Shown here: in pieces, positions 14,451-22,410 of the stretch
Position numbering within the stretch: position 1 is the stretch's first letter
How the letters are laid out: each line of letters begins with the position of its first letter
NCBI GenBank assembly: GCA_018434685.1
Contig: JAHDOV010000041.1
Span: 1 to 38,673 of the forward strand
Direction: 5' to 3'
DNA length: 38,673 bases
Origin: Deltaproteobacteria bacterium
GTDB taxonomy: Bacteria; Desulfobacterota; Desulfomonilia; UBA1062
Program-made: the position numbers and the translations under genes
Notes under the pieces: model-generated
The model's database searches: none
What the model was told of the DNA's origin: nothing
What the model saw: only the letters and a program-made list of their open reading frames with translations

Positions 14451-15413
14451 CTACAGTGAATGCGGCAGTTCGCGCAGGTGTGCAGTTGCCCTGTTCTTCG
14501 TGGTAAAGTCCGCGAAGGCCCTTTTCACGGCATCTTCCGTCAGGCCGATGACACGCGCCGCCTCCGGGATATCAACACTGTGTTCCCAGGCATATAACAG
14601 GAGATCGAGCTTGTCGAAAGCGATGCGGAAAAAGAACTCCTGATCGGTCACCGGAAGGCTGAAGGTGTCCGGAGAGGGGGAACGGTTGATGATCTCAGGG
14701 GTAACACCGAGGAAATCTGCCAGCTGATAGATCTGGTCCTTGTACAGGTGGGCCATCGCCTCGATGTCTGTGCCGCCGTCGCCGTATTTACAGAAATCGC
14801 CGAGGATGAATTCGGTCTTGTTGGTGGTTCCGGCAACGATACTGTTTCGTCGCTCCGCATGGGCGTAGAGGTGGATCATGCGCGAGCGGATCTTGACATT
14901 GGCAAAAGAGGTTATGGCCCTGAACGCCTCGAAATTGAGGCGCTTCTTCTTGATGGTCCCGTCTTGGAGCTGGACCTGGAGGACATAGAAGCTGAAGGAG
15001 TCCCTCTCGAGGAGGTCCGTGGGCAGCGTGATGTTGTACCTGCATCCCGGCGAGTATTCCGGAACCAGCCGTTTGAGGAACTCATCACGGAAGCTGTACG
15101 ATACAATGCTCTCCACGGTCTGGGTGATGTCGATCTCCCGGTATTCTATGCCGAGTTTTTCCGCGTGAGCCCGTGCATAGCTGCTGCTCAGCGGGTTCGA
15201 TTCCCTTTCAGGCAGAATGAGACCGTATACCTTGTCCGTTCCCAGGGCACGCACAGCCAGTTCTGCCATCACGGCGGAATCGATTCCCCCGCTCAACCCG
15301 ATGACAATCCCTTCCCTGCGGTACACCGCCACAACCTGCTCCTGGACAAAGGCACTGATCCTAGAGGTTTCCTCTGACGGATCGATCCGGAGAATATCTC
15401 TCTTGAACTGCAT
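14451..15413 (-). CDS. NadE-like ammonia-dependent amide synthetase (divergent NAD synthetase family)
   Basis: A 320-residue PP-loop enzyme. SGGIDSA at 41-47 and GTTNKTEFILGDFCKYGDGG near 195-214 place it in the NadE family, which adenylates a carboxylate and forms an amide with ammonia. No glutaminase domain is fused. Two regions differ from textbook NadE: an extra stretch of about 50 residues around 111-165, and PSPDTFSLPVTDQEFFF at 246-262 where canonical enzymes have a PSAGLW..QTDE motif. It may therefore be a real NAD synthetase or a paralogue acting on another acid. The ATG at 15413 has GGGGGG at 5-6 bases; a GTG two codons upstream abuts that run and is less likely. It is transcribed divergently from the carrier-protein operon. 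Confidence 0.82.
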   Translation of the reverse strand: MQFKRDILRIDPSEETSRISAFVQEQVVAVYRREGIVIGLSGGIDSAVMAELAVRALGTDKVYGLILPERESNPLSSSYARAHAEKLGIEYREIDITQTVESIVSYSFRDEFLKRLVPEYSPGCRYNITLPTDLLERDSFSFYVLQVQLQDGTIKKKRLNFEAFRAITSFANVKIRSRMIHLYAHAERRNSIVAGTTNKTEFILGDFCKYGDGGTDIEAMAHLYKDQIYQLADFLGVTPEIINRSPSPDTFSLPVTDQEFFFRIAFDKLDLLLYAWEHSVDIPEAARVIGLTEDAVKRAFADFTTKNRATAHLRELPHSL

Positions 15414-15451
15414 GTTCACCCCCCTGTTCCCGTGTAGGAATGTACTATAAA

Positions 15452-15479
15452 AATATACTTAATCATCGGTTATTTACAA
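15452..15479 (-). promoter_or_regulatory. Candidate promoter of the NadE-like gene
   Basis: Minus-strand TTGTAA (15479-15474) and TATATT (15457-15452) with 16-base spacing, about 40 bases upstream of the start codon. Sequence match only. Confidence 0.4.
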
Positions 15480-15619
15480 CTGCTTCATTACAATCAGGCA
15501 CTACTTTCCCAGATTTAGGCCCTTCATGCAGCAGGTTATTTTTTTACATTGAAATAATAATATTTGGCTATTATGATGCCGATACTGCTATCAATTACAT
15601 TTGTAGAGAGAGGATTCAT

Positions 15620-15871
15620 ATGTCTGATATTCAAGCGAAAATCATGGAATTTATCAAAGAGAACTTCATCATGGGCCGCAGCGAAACCACGCTCGATGTC
15701 GAAGAGTCGCTGATCGAGAGCGGTATCATGGATTCCACCGGGGTGCTCGAACTGGTGGAGTTTCTGGAATCCACCTTTTCCATCCAGATCGACGATGAAG
15801 AGCTCATTCCGGAAAATCTCGAGAGCATCAAAAATATCGTCGAGTTCCTCAAGACAAAGGGCATTTCCTAG
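15620..15871 (+). CDS. Acyl carrier protein
   Basis: An 83-residue acidic helical carrier protein. The phosphopantetheine attachment serine is S39 in GIMDSTGVLELVEFLE, and the flanking sequence EESLIESGIMDS matches the stand-alone ACPs found beside acyl-adenylating ligases rather than fatty-acid synthase AcpP (which has DSLD). It would carry an acyl or amino-acyl group as a thioester. The start at 15620 is set by AGAGG 6 bases upstream; the longer frame from 15440 has no supporting signal. Its TAG overlaps the GTG of the next gene by one base, so the ligase is translationally coupled and is the natural loading enzyme. Confidence 0.92.
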   Translation: MSDIQAKIMEFIKENFIMGRSETTLDVEESLIESGIMDSTGVLELVEFLESTFSIQIDDEELIPENLESIKNIVEFLKTKGIS

Positions 15872-17379
15872 TGGCAGCTCTTGTCCACCAGTTCCTTGAG
15901 GCCTCTGCCCTCAGGTTTCCCGACCGGGTAGCGCTGCTCCACGGCGAGATCACCGCAACCTTTGGGGAGATCGACACCCTGGCCAACAGGATAGCGTCGC
16001 TGCTGAGCCGGATCGGACTGAACAGGGGAGAGCGCGTCCTCATGATCATGGAGAACTCGCTCGAAAATGTCGCGAGCTACTATGGCGTGCTCAAGGCTGG
16101 TGGCGTCTGTGTCGAGGTACCGGACAAGTCGACGCTCTCCGAGGCGTCCTACTATATCGAGAATTCCGGGGCGCGGGTGTGCATACTCTCAAAAGGCAGC
16201 GCGCAGCGGCTGAAAGATATCGCCGTACCGTTCGTGCTCGCCCCGGCCATGACCTTCACCCACAAGGGCATCACCACGTTCACCTGGGATGACGTGCTGC
16301 AGTGCTCCGGTGATGCGGATGATCCCGTGCAGGACGAGAATGATCTTGCCGCCATTGTCTACACCTCCGGCAGCACCGGCAGGCCCAAGGGGGTTATGCT
16401 CAGCCACAAGAATCTCTGCACCAACACGGCATCGATCGTATCGTATCTGGGGCTCGACGATTCGGACCGGATCATGGCGGTGCTCCCGTTTTACTATGTA
16501 TACGGCAAGACCCTGCTCAACACGCATTTCATGGTGGGCGGGTCCATTGTCATCAACAACCGCTTCGCGTTCCCGAATTCCGTGGTGAAAGACATGGTGG
16601 ACAAGGAGGTCACGGGCTTTGCAGGGGTTCCGTCCACCTTTGCCATCCTGCTGAACCGGTCGGTTTTCGCCAAGACCGAGATACAAAGCCTCAGATACGT
16701 CACCCAGGCAGGAGGCGCCATGGCCCCTGCCCTCACACAGCGGGTGCTGCAGCATATCGGCAATGCATCCCTGTATATCATGTACGGGGCCACCGAGGCC
16801 TCGGCCCGGCTCACGTACCTGCCGCCCGAGCGCGTGGTCAGCGACAAGCTCGGTTCCATCGGGATCGCGATCCCGGGGGTGGAGATCACCATCAGGGACA
16901 ACGAGGGGAATCCGCTGAAACCCTTCGAGGTGGGCAATATCTGTGCAGCAGGCAGCAATATCATGAAGGGCTACTGGCAGGACCGGGAAGAGAGCGAAAA
17001 GGTGCTCAAGCCCTGGGGCCTCGTCACCGGTGATATCGGACACATGGATGACGAGGGCTTCATCTATCTCACCGGACGGAAAAAGGAGATGCTCAAGATA
17101 GGCGGAGAACGGGTTTCTCCCAAGGAGATCGAAGAGGCCATTTTCGAGTCCGGCATGGTGCACGAGATCGCCGTCATCGGCCGGCCGGATGAGTTTCTCT
17201 CGGAGGTCCCCGCAGCCTTTATCGTGCCGCTCGACGAGAAGACCTTCGACCTGGAGGCGCTGAAAGCCTTTACCGGCCGCAGGCTCTCCGTCCATAAGCA
17301 TCCCAGAGACTGGCATATCCTCAGATCATTGCCCAAGAAACCTTCCGGCAAGATTGACAAGGAGGTATTGAAACAATGA
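15871..17379 (+). CDS. Acyl-adenylating ligase (class I adenylate-forming enzyme)
   Basis: A 502-residue AMP-forming ligase that probably activates a carboxylic acid and loads it onto the adjacent carrier protein. All core motifs are present: YTSGSTGRPKGVMLSH at 164-179, YGATEAS at 305-311, TGDIG at 386-390, TGRKKEMLKIGGERVSP at 401-417, and the catalytic lysine K494 in PSGKIDKEVL. It resembles the ligases annotated as exosortase-A-associated. It begins with GTG at 15871, overlapping the ACP stop, and its own stop overlaps the next gene by 4 bases (ATGA), so ACP, ligase and PP-loop enzyme form one coupled operon. The acid it activates is unknown. Confidence 0.92.
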   Translation: MAALVHQFLEASALRFPDRVALLHGEITATFGEIDTLANRIASLLSRIGLNRGERVLMIMENSLENVASYYGVLKAGGVCVEVPDKSTLSEASYYIENSGARVCILSKGSAQRLKDIAVPFVLAPAMTFTHKGITTFTWDDVLQCSGDADDPVQDENDLAAIVYTSGSTGRPKGVMLSHKNLCTNTASIVSYLGLDDSDRIMAVLPFYYVYGKTLLNTHFMVGGSIVINNRFAFPNSVVKDMVDKEVTGFAGVPSTFAILLNRSVFAKTEIQSLRYVTQAGGAMAPALTQRVLQHIGNASLYIMYGATEASARLTYLPPERVVSDKLGSIGIAIPGVEITIRDNEGNPLKPFEVGNICAAGSNIMKGYWQDREESEKVLKPWGLVTGDIGHMDDEGFIYLTGRKKEMLKIGGERVSPKEIEEAIFESGMVHEIAVIGRPDEFLSEVPAAFIVPLDEKTFDLEALKAFTGRRLSVHKHPRDWHILRSLPKKPSGKIDKEVLKQ

Positions 17380-18371
17380 ACTACTGTACAAAGTGCGTAC
17401 TCCCGGAAACCTTTCCCGGCATTTCCTTCGACGATAGCGGCACATGCAATTACTGCCGGAACATACCCCAGCCCACAGAGCAGGAAAAACGCGCTCACCT
17501 GGACAAGTTCGAGGAGCTCCTTGCAGAGAAGAAGGGCAAGCACCCCTTCGATGTACTCCTTGCCTACAGCGGGGGCAAAGACTCCACCTATACGCTCTAC
17601 ATGCTCAGGGAACACTACGACCTGAAGGTCCTCACCTTTGTCTTCGACAACGGGTTCATCTCGAGCCAGGCAATGGTGAACATCAAAACCATGACCGATA
17701 CCCTCGGGGCTGCCTGTACCATCTTCAGGCCGCCGTTCGATCTCATGAAAAAGGCCTTCAGCCTCGCTGCACGTAAAGATATCTACAGTCCGAAGACCCT
17801 CGACCGTGCCAGTTCCATCTGCACCACATGCATCGGCATGGTCAAGGCCATGATCCTCAAGACCGCCCTGGCCTACGATATCCCCCTGGTGGCCTTCGGC
17901 TGGTCCCCCGGACAGGCCCCCATCAGCTCCGCCATCATGCAGACGAATCCGAGGCTGCAGAGCTTCTCCCACCGGACCGTGCGCGATCCGCTCATAAGCC
18001 TCGTGGGTGATGAACTGCGGGGGTATTTCCTCAACGACAATGATCTCTCGATCGATCCCGGGCGCTGGCCCATAAACATACATCCCCTGGCCTTTACCCA
18101 CTACGACGAAAACGCGATCCTGGAAAAGATCAGGTCACTGGGATGGGTGAAACCCGGGGATACCGACCCGAATTCCACGAACTGCCTGCTCAATGCGCTG
18201 GCGAACCATCTCCACAAGAAGCGCTTCTCGTTTCACCCCTACGCATGGGAGATAGCCGGCATCGTACGGTCCGGTTCCATGGAAAGGGACGAGGGAATCA
18301 CAAAGGTTTCCGAAGACGAAGACATGGCCATGGTGAACTACGCGGCCAGGCTCCTAGGCATTGACCTGTGA
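17376..18371 (+). CDS. Zinc-ribbon PP-loop enzyme (N-acetyl-sugar amidotransferase/TtuA-like)
   Basis: A 331-residue PP-loop ATP pyrophosphatase. The N-terminal MNYCTKCVLPETFPGI and SGTCNYC supply four cysteines (C4, C7, C24, C27) for a zinc ribbon, as in the WbpG/WbuX/PseA N-acetyl-sugar amidotransferases. SGGKDS at 65-70 is the PP-loop, which adenylates the substrate. A second CTTC pair (C149, C152) plus C270 resembles the three-cysteine iron-sulfur site of TtuA/TtcA-type sulfur transferases, so amide formation and thiolation are both possible. The last 18 bases overlap the convergent DHH gene. No glutaminase (HisH-like) partner and no sugar-nucleotide genes are nearby, which weakens a simple sugar-amidotransferase role. 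Confidence 0.82.
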   Translation: MNYCTKCVLPETFPGISFDDSGTCNYCRNIPQPTEQEKRAHLDKFEELLAEKKGKHPFDVLLAYSGGKDSTYTLYMLREHYDLKVLTFVFDNGFISSQAMVNIKTMTDTLGAACTIFRPPFDLMKKAFSLAARKDIYSPKTLDRASSICTTCIGMVKAMILKTALAYDIPLVAFGWSPGQAPISSAIMQTNPRLQSFSHRTVRDPLISLVGDELRGYFLNDNDLSIDPGRWPINIHPLAFTHYDENAILEKIRSLGWVKPGDTDPNSTNCLLNALANHLHKKRFSFHPYAWEIAGIVRSGSMERDEGITKVSEDEDMAMVNYAARLLGIDL

Positions 18372-19415
18372 CTCTGACACCTTCTGGTCCTCGCTCTGCC
18401 GTGCAATAAGCAGGGACGGTTCCGCACCCTTGGGGGTCACTTCCTTCAGGAACCGCTTGAGCAGGATATCTTCGGGGTCCCGCACCTTTTTCAGCGCCTG
18501 GGCCAGGTCGATCTTGCCGGCTGCAAAGGTCTCGTGCCCGCCGCCTTTGCCGATGCCATGGCAGATCTTGTGGGCGAGCACGCCCGCCATGTAGCTCGAG
18601 CGGGTGGTACGGATAGAGAAGAGCAGCGAGCCGTTGTGCCTCCCATAGCATATGCACCACCTGATGCCTTCGATCTGGATGAGCTCATCCGCAAATTCCC
18701 CGATCATCTCGGGCCAGCCGATCATGTTCACCCTGGCAACCACGACATCACCGTAAATCCTCGCATTGTTCAGCACCGAACAGAACTCGATATAGTATTC
18801 CTTGGGCAGCTCGGGATGCTCGATACGGGCGAGCTTCTTCTGCATGGTGTAGGGGAACAGGTATACCGATGCCCGGATATCGGCGTCGGTGGACTGTCTT
18901 CCCAGATCCCTCGTATCGGACATGATGCCGTAGAAGAGTGCTGTCGCCACCCGTTTGTCCATTTCGAGGCCCAGCAGCTTGATGTACTGGGTGATGATCG
19001 TGGAGGTGCTCCCGATTCCCTTGCGGACATCCAGGAACTCGGCCGAGACGGATGACTTGCGCAGGGGGTGGTGGTCGATTATGATGCTCGGATTGATGGT
19101 CTTGGGAAGATGCAGGTTGCCGGTGTGAGGCTGGCAGTCCACAACAGCAATGACCGAGTAGTTCCGCGGAGAAATGGTTGACAACGGCACCATATCGATA
19201 TCAAGGAGTTTCACCATGCTCTGGTTCTCCGCCCTCCCGATGATCCCGTTGTAGGCAATGATCGATGGGACGCCAGAGACCTTCCGTATGATGTACTTCA
19301 GCCCGAATGCGGCTGCAATACTGTCCGGGTCAGGGTTTTCGTGGGTCATGATGAGGACTTTCCTCTTTCCCTTCAACAGGGAGAGAAGCTTGTCCTCCAA
19401 CTCTTGTTTGGTCAT
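18354..19415 (-). CDS. DHH/DHHA1 family phosphoesterase
   Basis: A 353-residue DHH-superfamily phosphoesterase, probably acting on short oligonucleotides or a nucleotide second messenger in the cytoplasm. The metal-binding motifs are THENPDPDSIAAAFGL (residues 24-39), the VVDCQ aspartate, and the eponymous DHH in IIIDHHPL. The C-terminal DHHA1 domain ends with GIGKGGGHETFAAGKI, the substrate-binding glycine loop. It resembles NrnA-like proteins but no exact subfamily can be assigned. The ATG overlaps the stop of the Mut7-C gene (ATGA) with GAGAGGG upstream, so it is the last gene of the long rpsP operon. Its 3' end overlaps the convergent PP-loop gene by 18 bases. Confidence 0.88.
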   Translation of the reverse strand: MTKQELEDKLLSLLKGKRKVLIMTHENPDPDSIAAAFGLKYIIRKVSGVPSIIAYNGIIGRAENQSMVKLLDIDMVPLSTISPRNYSVIAVVDCQPHTGNLHLPKTINPSIIIDHHPLRKSSVSAEFLDVRKGIGSTSTIITQYIKLLGLEMDKRVATALFYGIMSDTRDLGRQSTDADIRASVYLFPYTMQKKLARIEHPELPKEYYIEFCSVLNNARIYGDVVVARVNMIGWPEMIGEFADELIQIEGIRWCICYGRHNGSLLFSIRTTRSSYMAGVLAHKICHGIGKGGGHETFAAGKIDLAQALKKVRDPEDILLKRFLKEVTPKGAEPSLLIARQSEDQKVSESQVNA

Positions 19416-19894
19416 TGTCCCTCTCTAGATGCAATAATTTGGGTGATGGTGTCCCTTGATTTATCGGGGTGTGTGCCTTTCCAGTAGATCCGAGAGCACC
19501 GTGGACACTGTGCAAATTCTTTCTGGGTTGCATATACATATTCCGCGATGAGGTCTTTCACGTTTTCCGGTTTAACACAAATCAGGGTCTCATTGCAAAT
19601 ATTACACCTCGTGAACCACCGGGCATGGGTCCCGAGGTCGAATTCGCGATCCACCTGGGCCAGCTGCTCCCGGATATGATCGCTGAGGACCACGATACAG
19701 TTCGTTCTCCGGGCCATTGCGCGTTTGCGTGTCAGCACAATCCTTCCCGACGAGAGCGCCTCATCGACCAGGTGAGCGTCCCACCGGCGCAGGTATACGG
19801 TGTCAAACCCCATGATCCTCAGCCATTTCGCAAGCCTGCCGAGGTTTGGGTCACACAAAAAACTCACTTGACGGTCTGAAGGCATCTCTGACAT
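19412..19894 (-). CDS. Mut7-C RNase domain protein with zinc ribbon
   Basis: A protein of about 160 residues made of a Mut7-C PIN-like nuclease domain (FLCDPNLGRLAKWLRIMGFDT, then RIVLTRKRAM) and a C-terminal zinc ribbon (CNIC near residue 102 and CPRC near 135). Such proteins are predicted RNases; none close to this one is characterised to my knowledge. The start is uncertain. The frame is open to 19930, which would overlap yraN by 80 bases; the ATG at 19894 has AGGAA 8 bases upstream, and a GTG at 19867 would give the usual short N-terminus. It is translationally coupled to the DHH gene that follows. Confidence 0.82.
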   Translation of the reverse strand: MSEMPSDRQVSFLCDPNLGRLAKWLRIMGFDTVYLRRWDAHLVDEALSSGRIVLTRKRAMARRTNCIVVLSDHIREQLAQVDREFDLGTHARWFTRCNICNETLICVKPENVKDLIAEYVYATQKEFAQCPRCSRIYWKGTHPDKSRDTITQIIASREGQ

Positions 19895-20225
19895 GGCAGA
19901 CGTTCCTGTCGGCATCCACACCGACCACATCGTAGCGCACCGGGATATCGTGCAGCCCCCTGCTGAGCAGGTATGATTGAGAAACTTTGACGATGCGGTT
20001 CTGTTTCCACAGGGGTATCCATTCCAGGGGATTGCCGAAATTCGTATTCAGTGCTGTCTTCACTTCCACAAACACGAGCGTGTCCCTCTCACGGGCAATG
20101 ATATCGAGCTCGCCCTGCCGGGTACGGAAATTCGTTTCGAGGATTTTCAGCCCCTGCTTCTTGAGATGCTTCCGGGCGATCTCTTCGCCCCGCATCCCCT
20201 TTACCCTGGTAGATCTATCCGACAC
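19851..20225 (-). CDS. yraN: YraN family (UPF0102) predicted endonuclease-like protein
   Basis: A 124-residue protein of the YraN family, which has a restriction-endonuclease-like fold with the motif RQGELDIIARERDTLVFVEVK (the E-L-D and E-V-K catalytic-type residues are intact). The function in most bacteria is unsettled. The frame extends upstream to 20315, but that part lies inside rnhB; the GTG at 20225, with AGGAG about 10 bases upstream and an 11-base overlap with the rnhB end, gives the expected length (an ATG at 20195 is an alternative). The rnhB-yraN pairing is common in bacteria. Confidence 0.88.
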   Translation of the reverse strand: MSDRSTRVKGMRGEEIARKHLKKQGLKILETNFRTRQGELDIIARERDTLVFVEVKTALNTNFGNPLEWIPLWKQNRIVKVSQSYLLSRGLHDIPVRYDVVGVDADRNVCHVRDAFRPSSEFFV

Positions 20226-20805
20226 CTTTGAAGCTTCTCCTGTGGATGGGGCAGATTCCCAGGGAGTGTATGGCTTCGTAGTGTGCTTTCGTCGGGTACC
20301 CCTTGTGCGTGGCAAACCCGTACCCCGGATAGAGGGTGTCCATCCGGATCATATACCGGTCTCTCACCACCTTGGCCACGATACTGGCGGCAGAGATGGA
20401 GGGTTCGGTCTGGTCGCCCCTGATTACCGGCATACAGGAACAGGACAGGGGCGGTGCAATATTCCCGTCAACAAGGGCGATGACCGGGGATTCTCCCAGA
20501 TCGGACACTGCCTCGGTCATGGCCTTCAAGGCGGCCTGGAGGATGTTCATCTCATCGATCGAGGAAGCATCGACAAAGGAAACGCCCACCCACACCCCTT
20601 CTGAGGAGATGAGGCGTTCGTAGATCCGTTCCCTCTTGACCGGGCTTAATTTCTTCGAGTCTTTGACAACCCGTCTCAGTTCATGAGACGGGTCGATGAT
20701 AACAGCGGCGGCGACAACAGGACCTGCCAGCGGGCCCCTGCCTGCTTCGTCCACCCCGCAGATCGGCCAATGGCCTTGAGAAAGGAGGTCTTCCTCAAGG
20801 GCCAT
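20215..20805 (-). CDS. rnhB: Ribonuclease HII
   Basis: A 196-residue RNase HII that cleaves the RNA strand of RNA-DNA hybrids and removes single ribonucleotides from DNA. The motifs are GVDEAGRGPLAGPVVAA (first catalytic D and E), VDGN in the middle, and AASIVAKVVRDRYM, with a late HKGYPTKAHYEAI segment. The frame extends to 20889 inside rplS, but the ATG at 20805, one base after the rplS stop, matches the family's usual N-terminus and length. Confidence 0.95.
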   Translation of the reverse strand: MALEEDLLSQGHWPICGVDEAGRGPLAGPVVAAAVIIDPSHELRRVVKDSKKLSPVKRERIYERLISSEGVWVGVSFVDASSIDEMNILQAALKAMTEAVSDLGESPVIALVDGNIAPPLSCSCMPVIRGDQTEPSISAASIVAKVVRDRYMIRMDTLYPGYGFATHKGYPTKAHYEAIHSLGICPIHRRSFKGVG

Positions 20806-20806
20806 T

Positions 20807-21151
20807 CTAGAAGCGTATCTCTTTGAGCCGCGCGGCCTTTCCTCTTCTTTCTCTGAGATAATAGAGCTTGGCCCTGCGAACCTTTGCATGGCTTACCACT
20901 TCTATCGTCTCTACATTCGGCGCATGAAGAGGGAACACCCTTTCCACCCCGACTGCATAGGACTGCTTCCGAACGGTGATACTCTCACGATTGTTTCCCC
21001 GGTGACGGGCGATAACAACACCTTCGAATATCTGAGACCTCTGCCGTGCGCCTTCGACGATCTTCAAGGAAACGCGTACCTTGTCTCCAATCCTTATCTC
21101 CGGCAGATCCTGCTTCATCTGCGCCTTCTCGAACTGATCCAAAACGTTCAT
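20807..21151 (-). CDS. rplS: Ribosomal protein L19
   Basis: A 114-residue large-subunit protein at the 30S-50S interface. It is recognised along its whole length: [60 protein letters not shown] and the basic tail [20 protein letters not shown]. It starts 3 bases after the stop of the SPOUT methylase gene, in the standard trmD-rplS neighbourhood. Confidence 0.98.
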   Translation of the reverse strand: MNVLDQFEKAQMKQDLPEIRIGDKVRVSLKIVEGARQRSQIFEGVVIARHRGNNRESITVRKQSYAVGVERVFPLHAPNVETIEVVSHAKVRRAKLYYLRERRGKAARLKEIRF

Positions 21152-21154
21152 ATG

Positions 21155-21682
21155 TTACCTCCCTACAATCCTGTCTATTGCTATGGAAACGGCGGATCGA
21201 ACAGACAGGTGGTTGAAATCACCTGGGCCTTCGATCGGTTCTATTACCTCATCGAGGGTCTCGAGAACCCGCGGTGCGATTCCCCAGCCCGTTCCGAACA
21301 GCAGGCACACATCACCGCTTTGTACCTGATCTCTGGCATCTGCCCATGAGATGCTTTTGTCCAGTCTTGCAGCTGTTGTGCCTATCATCCGTGCTCCGGT
21401 CTGCCGTTTAATTTCCTCTATGTCTCTCACCAGTCGAATTACTTCGAACGCCTGTTTTCGTAACGGGTTATAATCTCCCCCGAAACCCTTGAGCCAGTGG
21501 TCCATGATCTTTTCCGCAAAATCCAACTGGGCCTGGTATGGATGAACGATATAGAGCGTATCTACACCATATGTCAAGCATACTCTTGCACAATCATGCA
21601 AATCCATATTCGTTATCGCCGTTGCGATCTCATTCCCGTTCTTGTCCAGACAGGGCCAGTGGATAAGTCCTACATACAGCAC
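21155..21682 (-). CDS. SPOUT-fold RNA methyltransferase (TrmD-operon type)
   Basis: A 175-residue predicted SAM-dependent RNA methylase with a trefoil-knot (SPOUT) fold, of the family typified by Thermotoga TM1570 (Pfam Methyltrn_RNA_4). Recognisable segments are LYVGLIHWPCLDKNGNEIAT, MDLHDCARVCLTYG, and the knot region CLLFGTGWGIAPRVLE plus FNHLSVRSAVSIAIDR. The start is GTG at 21682, overlapping the trmD TAG by one base, with GGGGAGG just upstream. The frame reads on to 21790 inside trmD, but that portion is not conserved. Its RNA target is not known to me. The position between trmD and rplS is typical of Desulfobacterota and thermophiles. Confidence 0.88.
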   Translation of the reverse strand: MLYVGLIHWPCLDKNGNEIATAITNMDLHDCARVCLTYGVDTLYIVHPYQAQLDFAEKIMDHWLKGFGGDYNPLRKQAFEVIRLVRDIEEIKRQTGARMIGTTAARLDKSISWADARDQVQSGDVCLLFGTGWGIAPRVLETLDEVIEPIEGPGDFNHLSVRSAVSIAIDRIVGR

Positions 21683-22395
21683 TAATCCTCCCCGCCGGAT
21701 CGATCCGGCTGCCTGTTCTGGGTTTTCACCGCCTCCAGCAGGTCGGGCCTCATGTGTCGTGTCTTCTCCATTGCCTTTTCTTCCCGCCATAGCCGTATCT
21801 GTTCATGATCGCCCGACAGCAGCACCTCGGGAACCTGCAGGCCCCGGAATTCGCGCGGACGGGTATAGTGCGGGTGTTCGAGCAGGCCGTTGTAATGGGA
21901 ATCGCCGGTCTCGATGGTATCCTTGCCCAGCACGCCGGGTATCAGGCGGGTGACGGCGTCGGCAATCACCATTGCCGGGATCTCTCCACCGGTGAGGACA
22001 TAGTCGCCCACGGAGAGTTCCTCATCCACAAACAGCTCGGTAACCCTCTCGTCGATGCCCTCGTAGTGGCCGCAGATAATCGTGATGACCGCCATAGAGC
22101 TCAGTCGTATTGCATCCGACTGATGGAAGAGCTTTCCCCTCGGGGTCGTCAGGACCACGTGGCCCTTCTCGGTTATATCCTCGAGCGCTGCTGCTATGGG
22201 CTCGGGCTTGATGATCATCCCGCCCCCGCCCCCGTAGGGAGAGTCATCCACTACCCGGTGAGCTCCCAGGCCGTATTCCCTCAGGTTACTGATCCGGATC
22301 TCGAGCTTGTGGCTTTCAACGGCACGGTGGAGAATGCTCTCTTCGAACACTCCTTTGAACATTTCGGGGAAGAGGGTAATGATATTGATTATCAT
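21682..22395 (-). CDS. trmD: tRNA (guanine-N1)-methyltransferase
   Basis: A 237-residue SPOUT enzyme that makes m1G37 in tRNAs reading CNN codons, preventing +1 frameshifts. It starts MIINIITLFPEMF, has DDSPYGGGGGM, ICGHYEGIDERV and the SAM-binding knot LTGGEIPAMVIADAVTRLIPG, all diagnostic. The length matches the family. It lies 15 bases after rimM and is coupled to the downstream methylase by a one-base overlap. Confidence 0.98.
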   Translation of the reverse strand: MIINIITLFPEMFKGVFEESILHRAVESHKLEIRISNLREYGLGAHRVVDDSPYGGGGGMIIKPEPIAAALEDITEKGHVVLTTPRGKLFHQSDAIRLSSMAVITIICGHYEGIDERVTELFVDEELSVGDYVLTGGEIPAMVIADAVTRLIPGVLGKDTIETGDSHYNGLLEHPHYTRPREFRGLQVPEVLLSGDHEQIRLWREEKAMEKTRHMRPDLLEAVKTQNRQPDRSGGED

Positions 22396-22410
22396 GGAGA
22401 TCTTCTTGCG

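Noticed and set aside
16189-17316. 375-residue minus-strand frame opposite the acyl-adenylating ligase
   Set aside because: Shadow frame; the ligase has every core motif on the plus strand.
19894-20315. Extended N-termini of YraN, RNase HII, the SPOUT methylase and the Mut7-C protein
   Set aside because: The longer frames run deep into upstream genes and add sequence not seen in the families; nearer GTG/ATG starts with coupling signals fit better.
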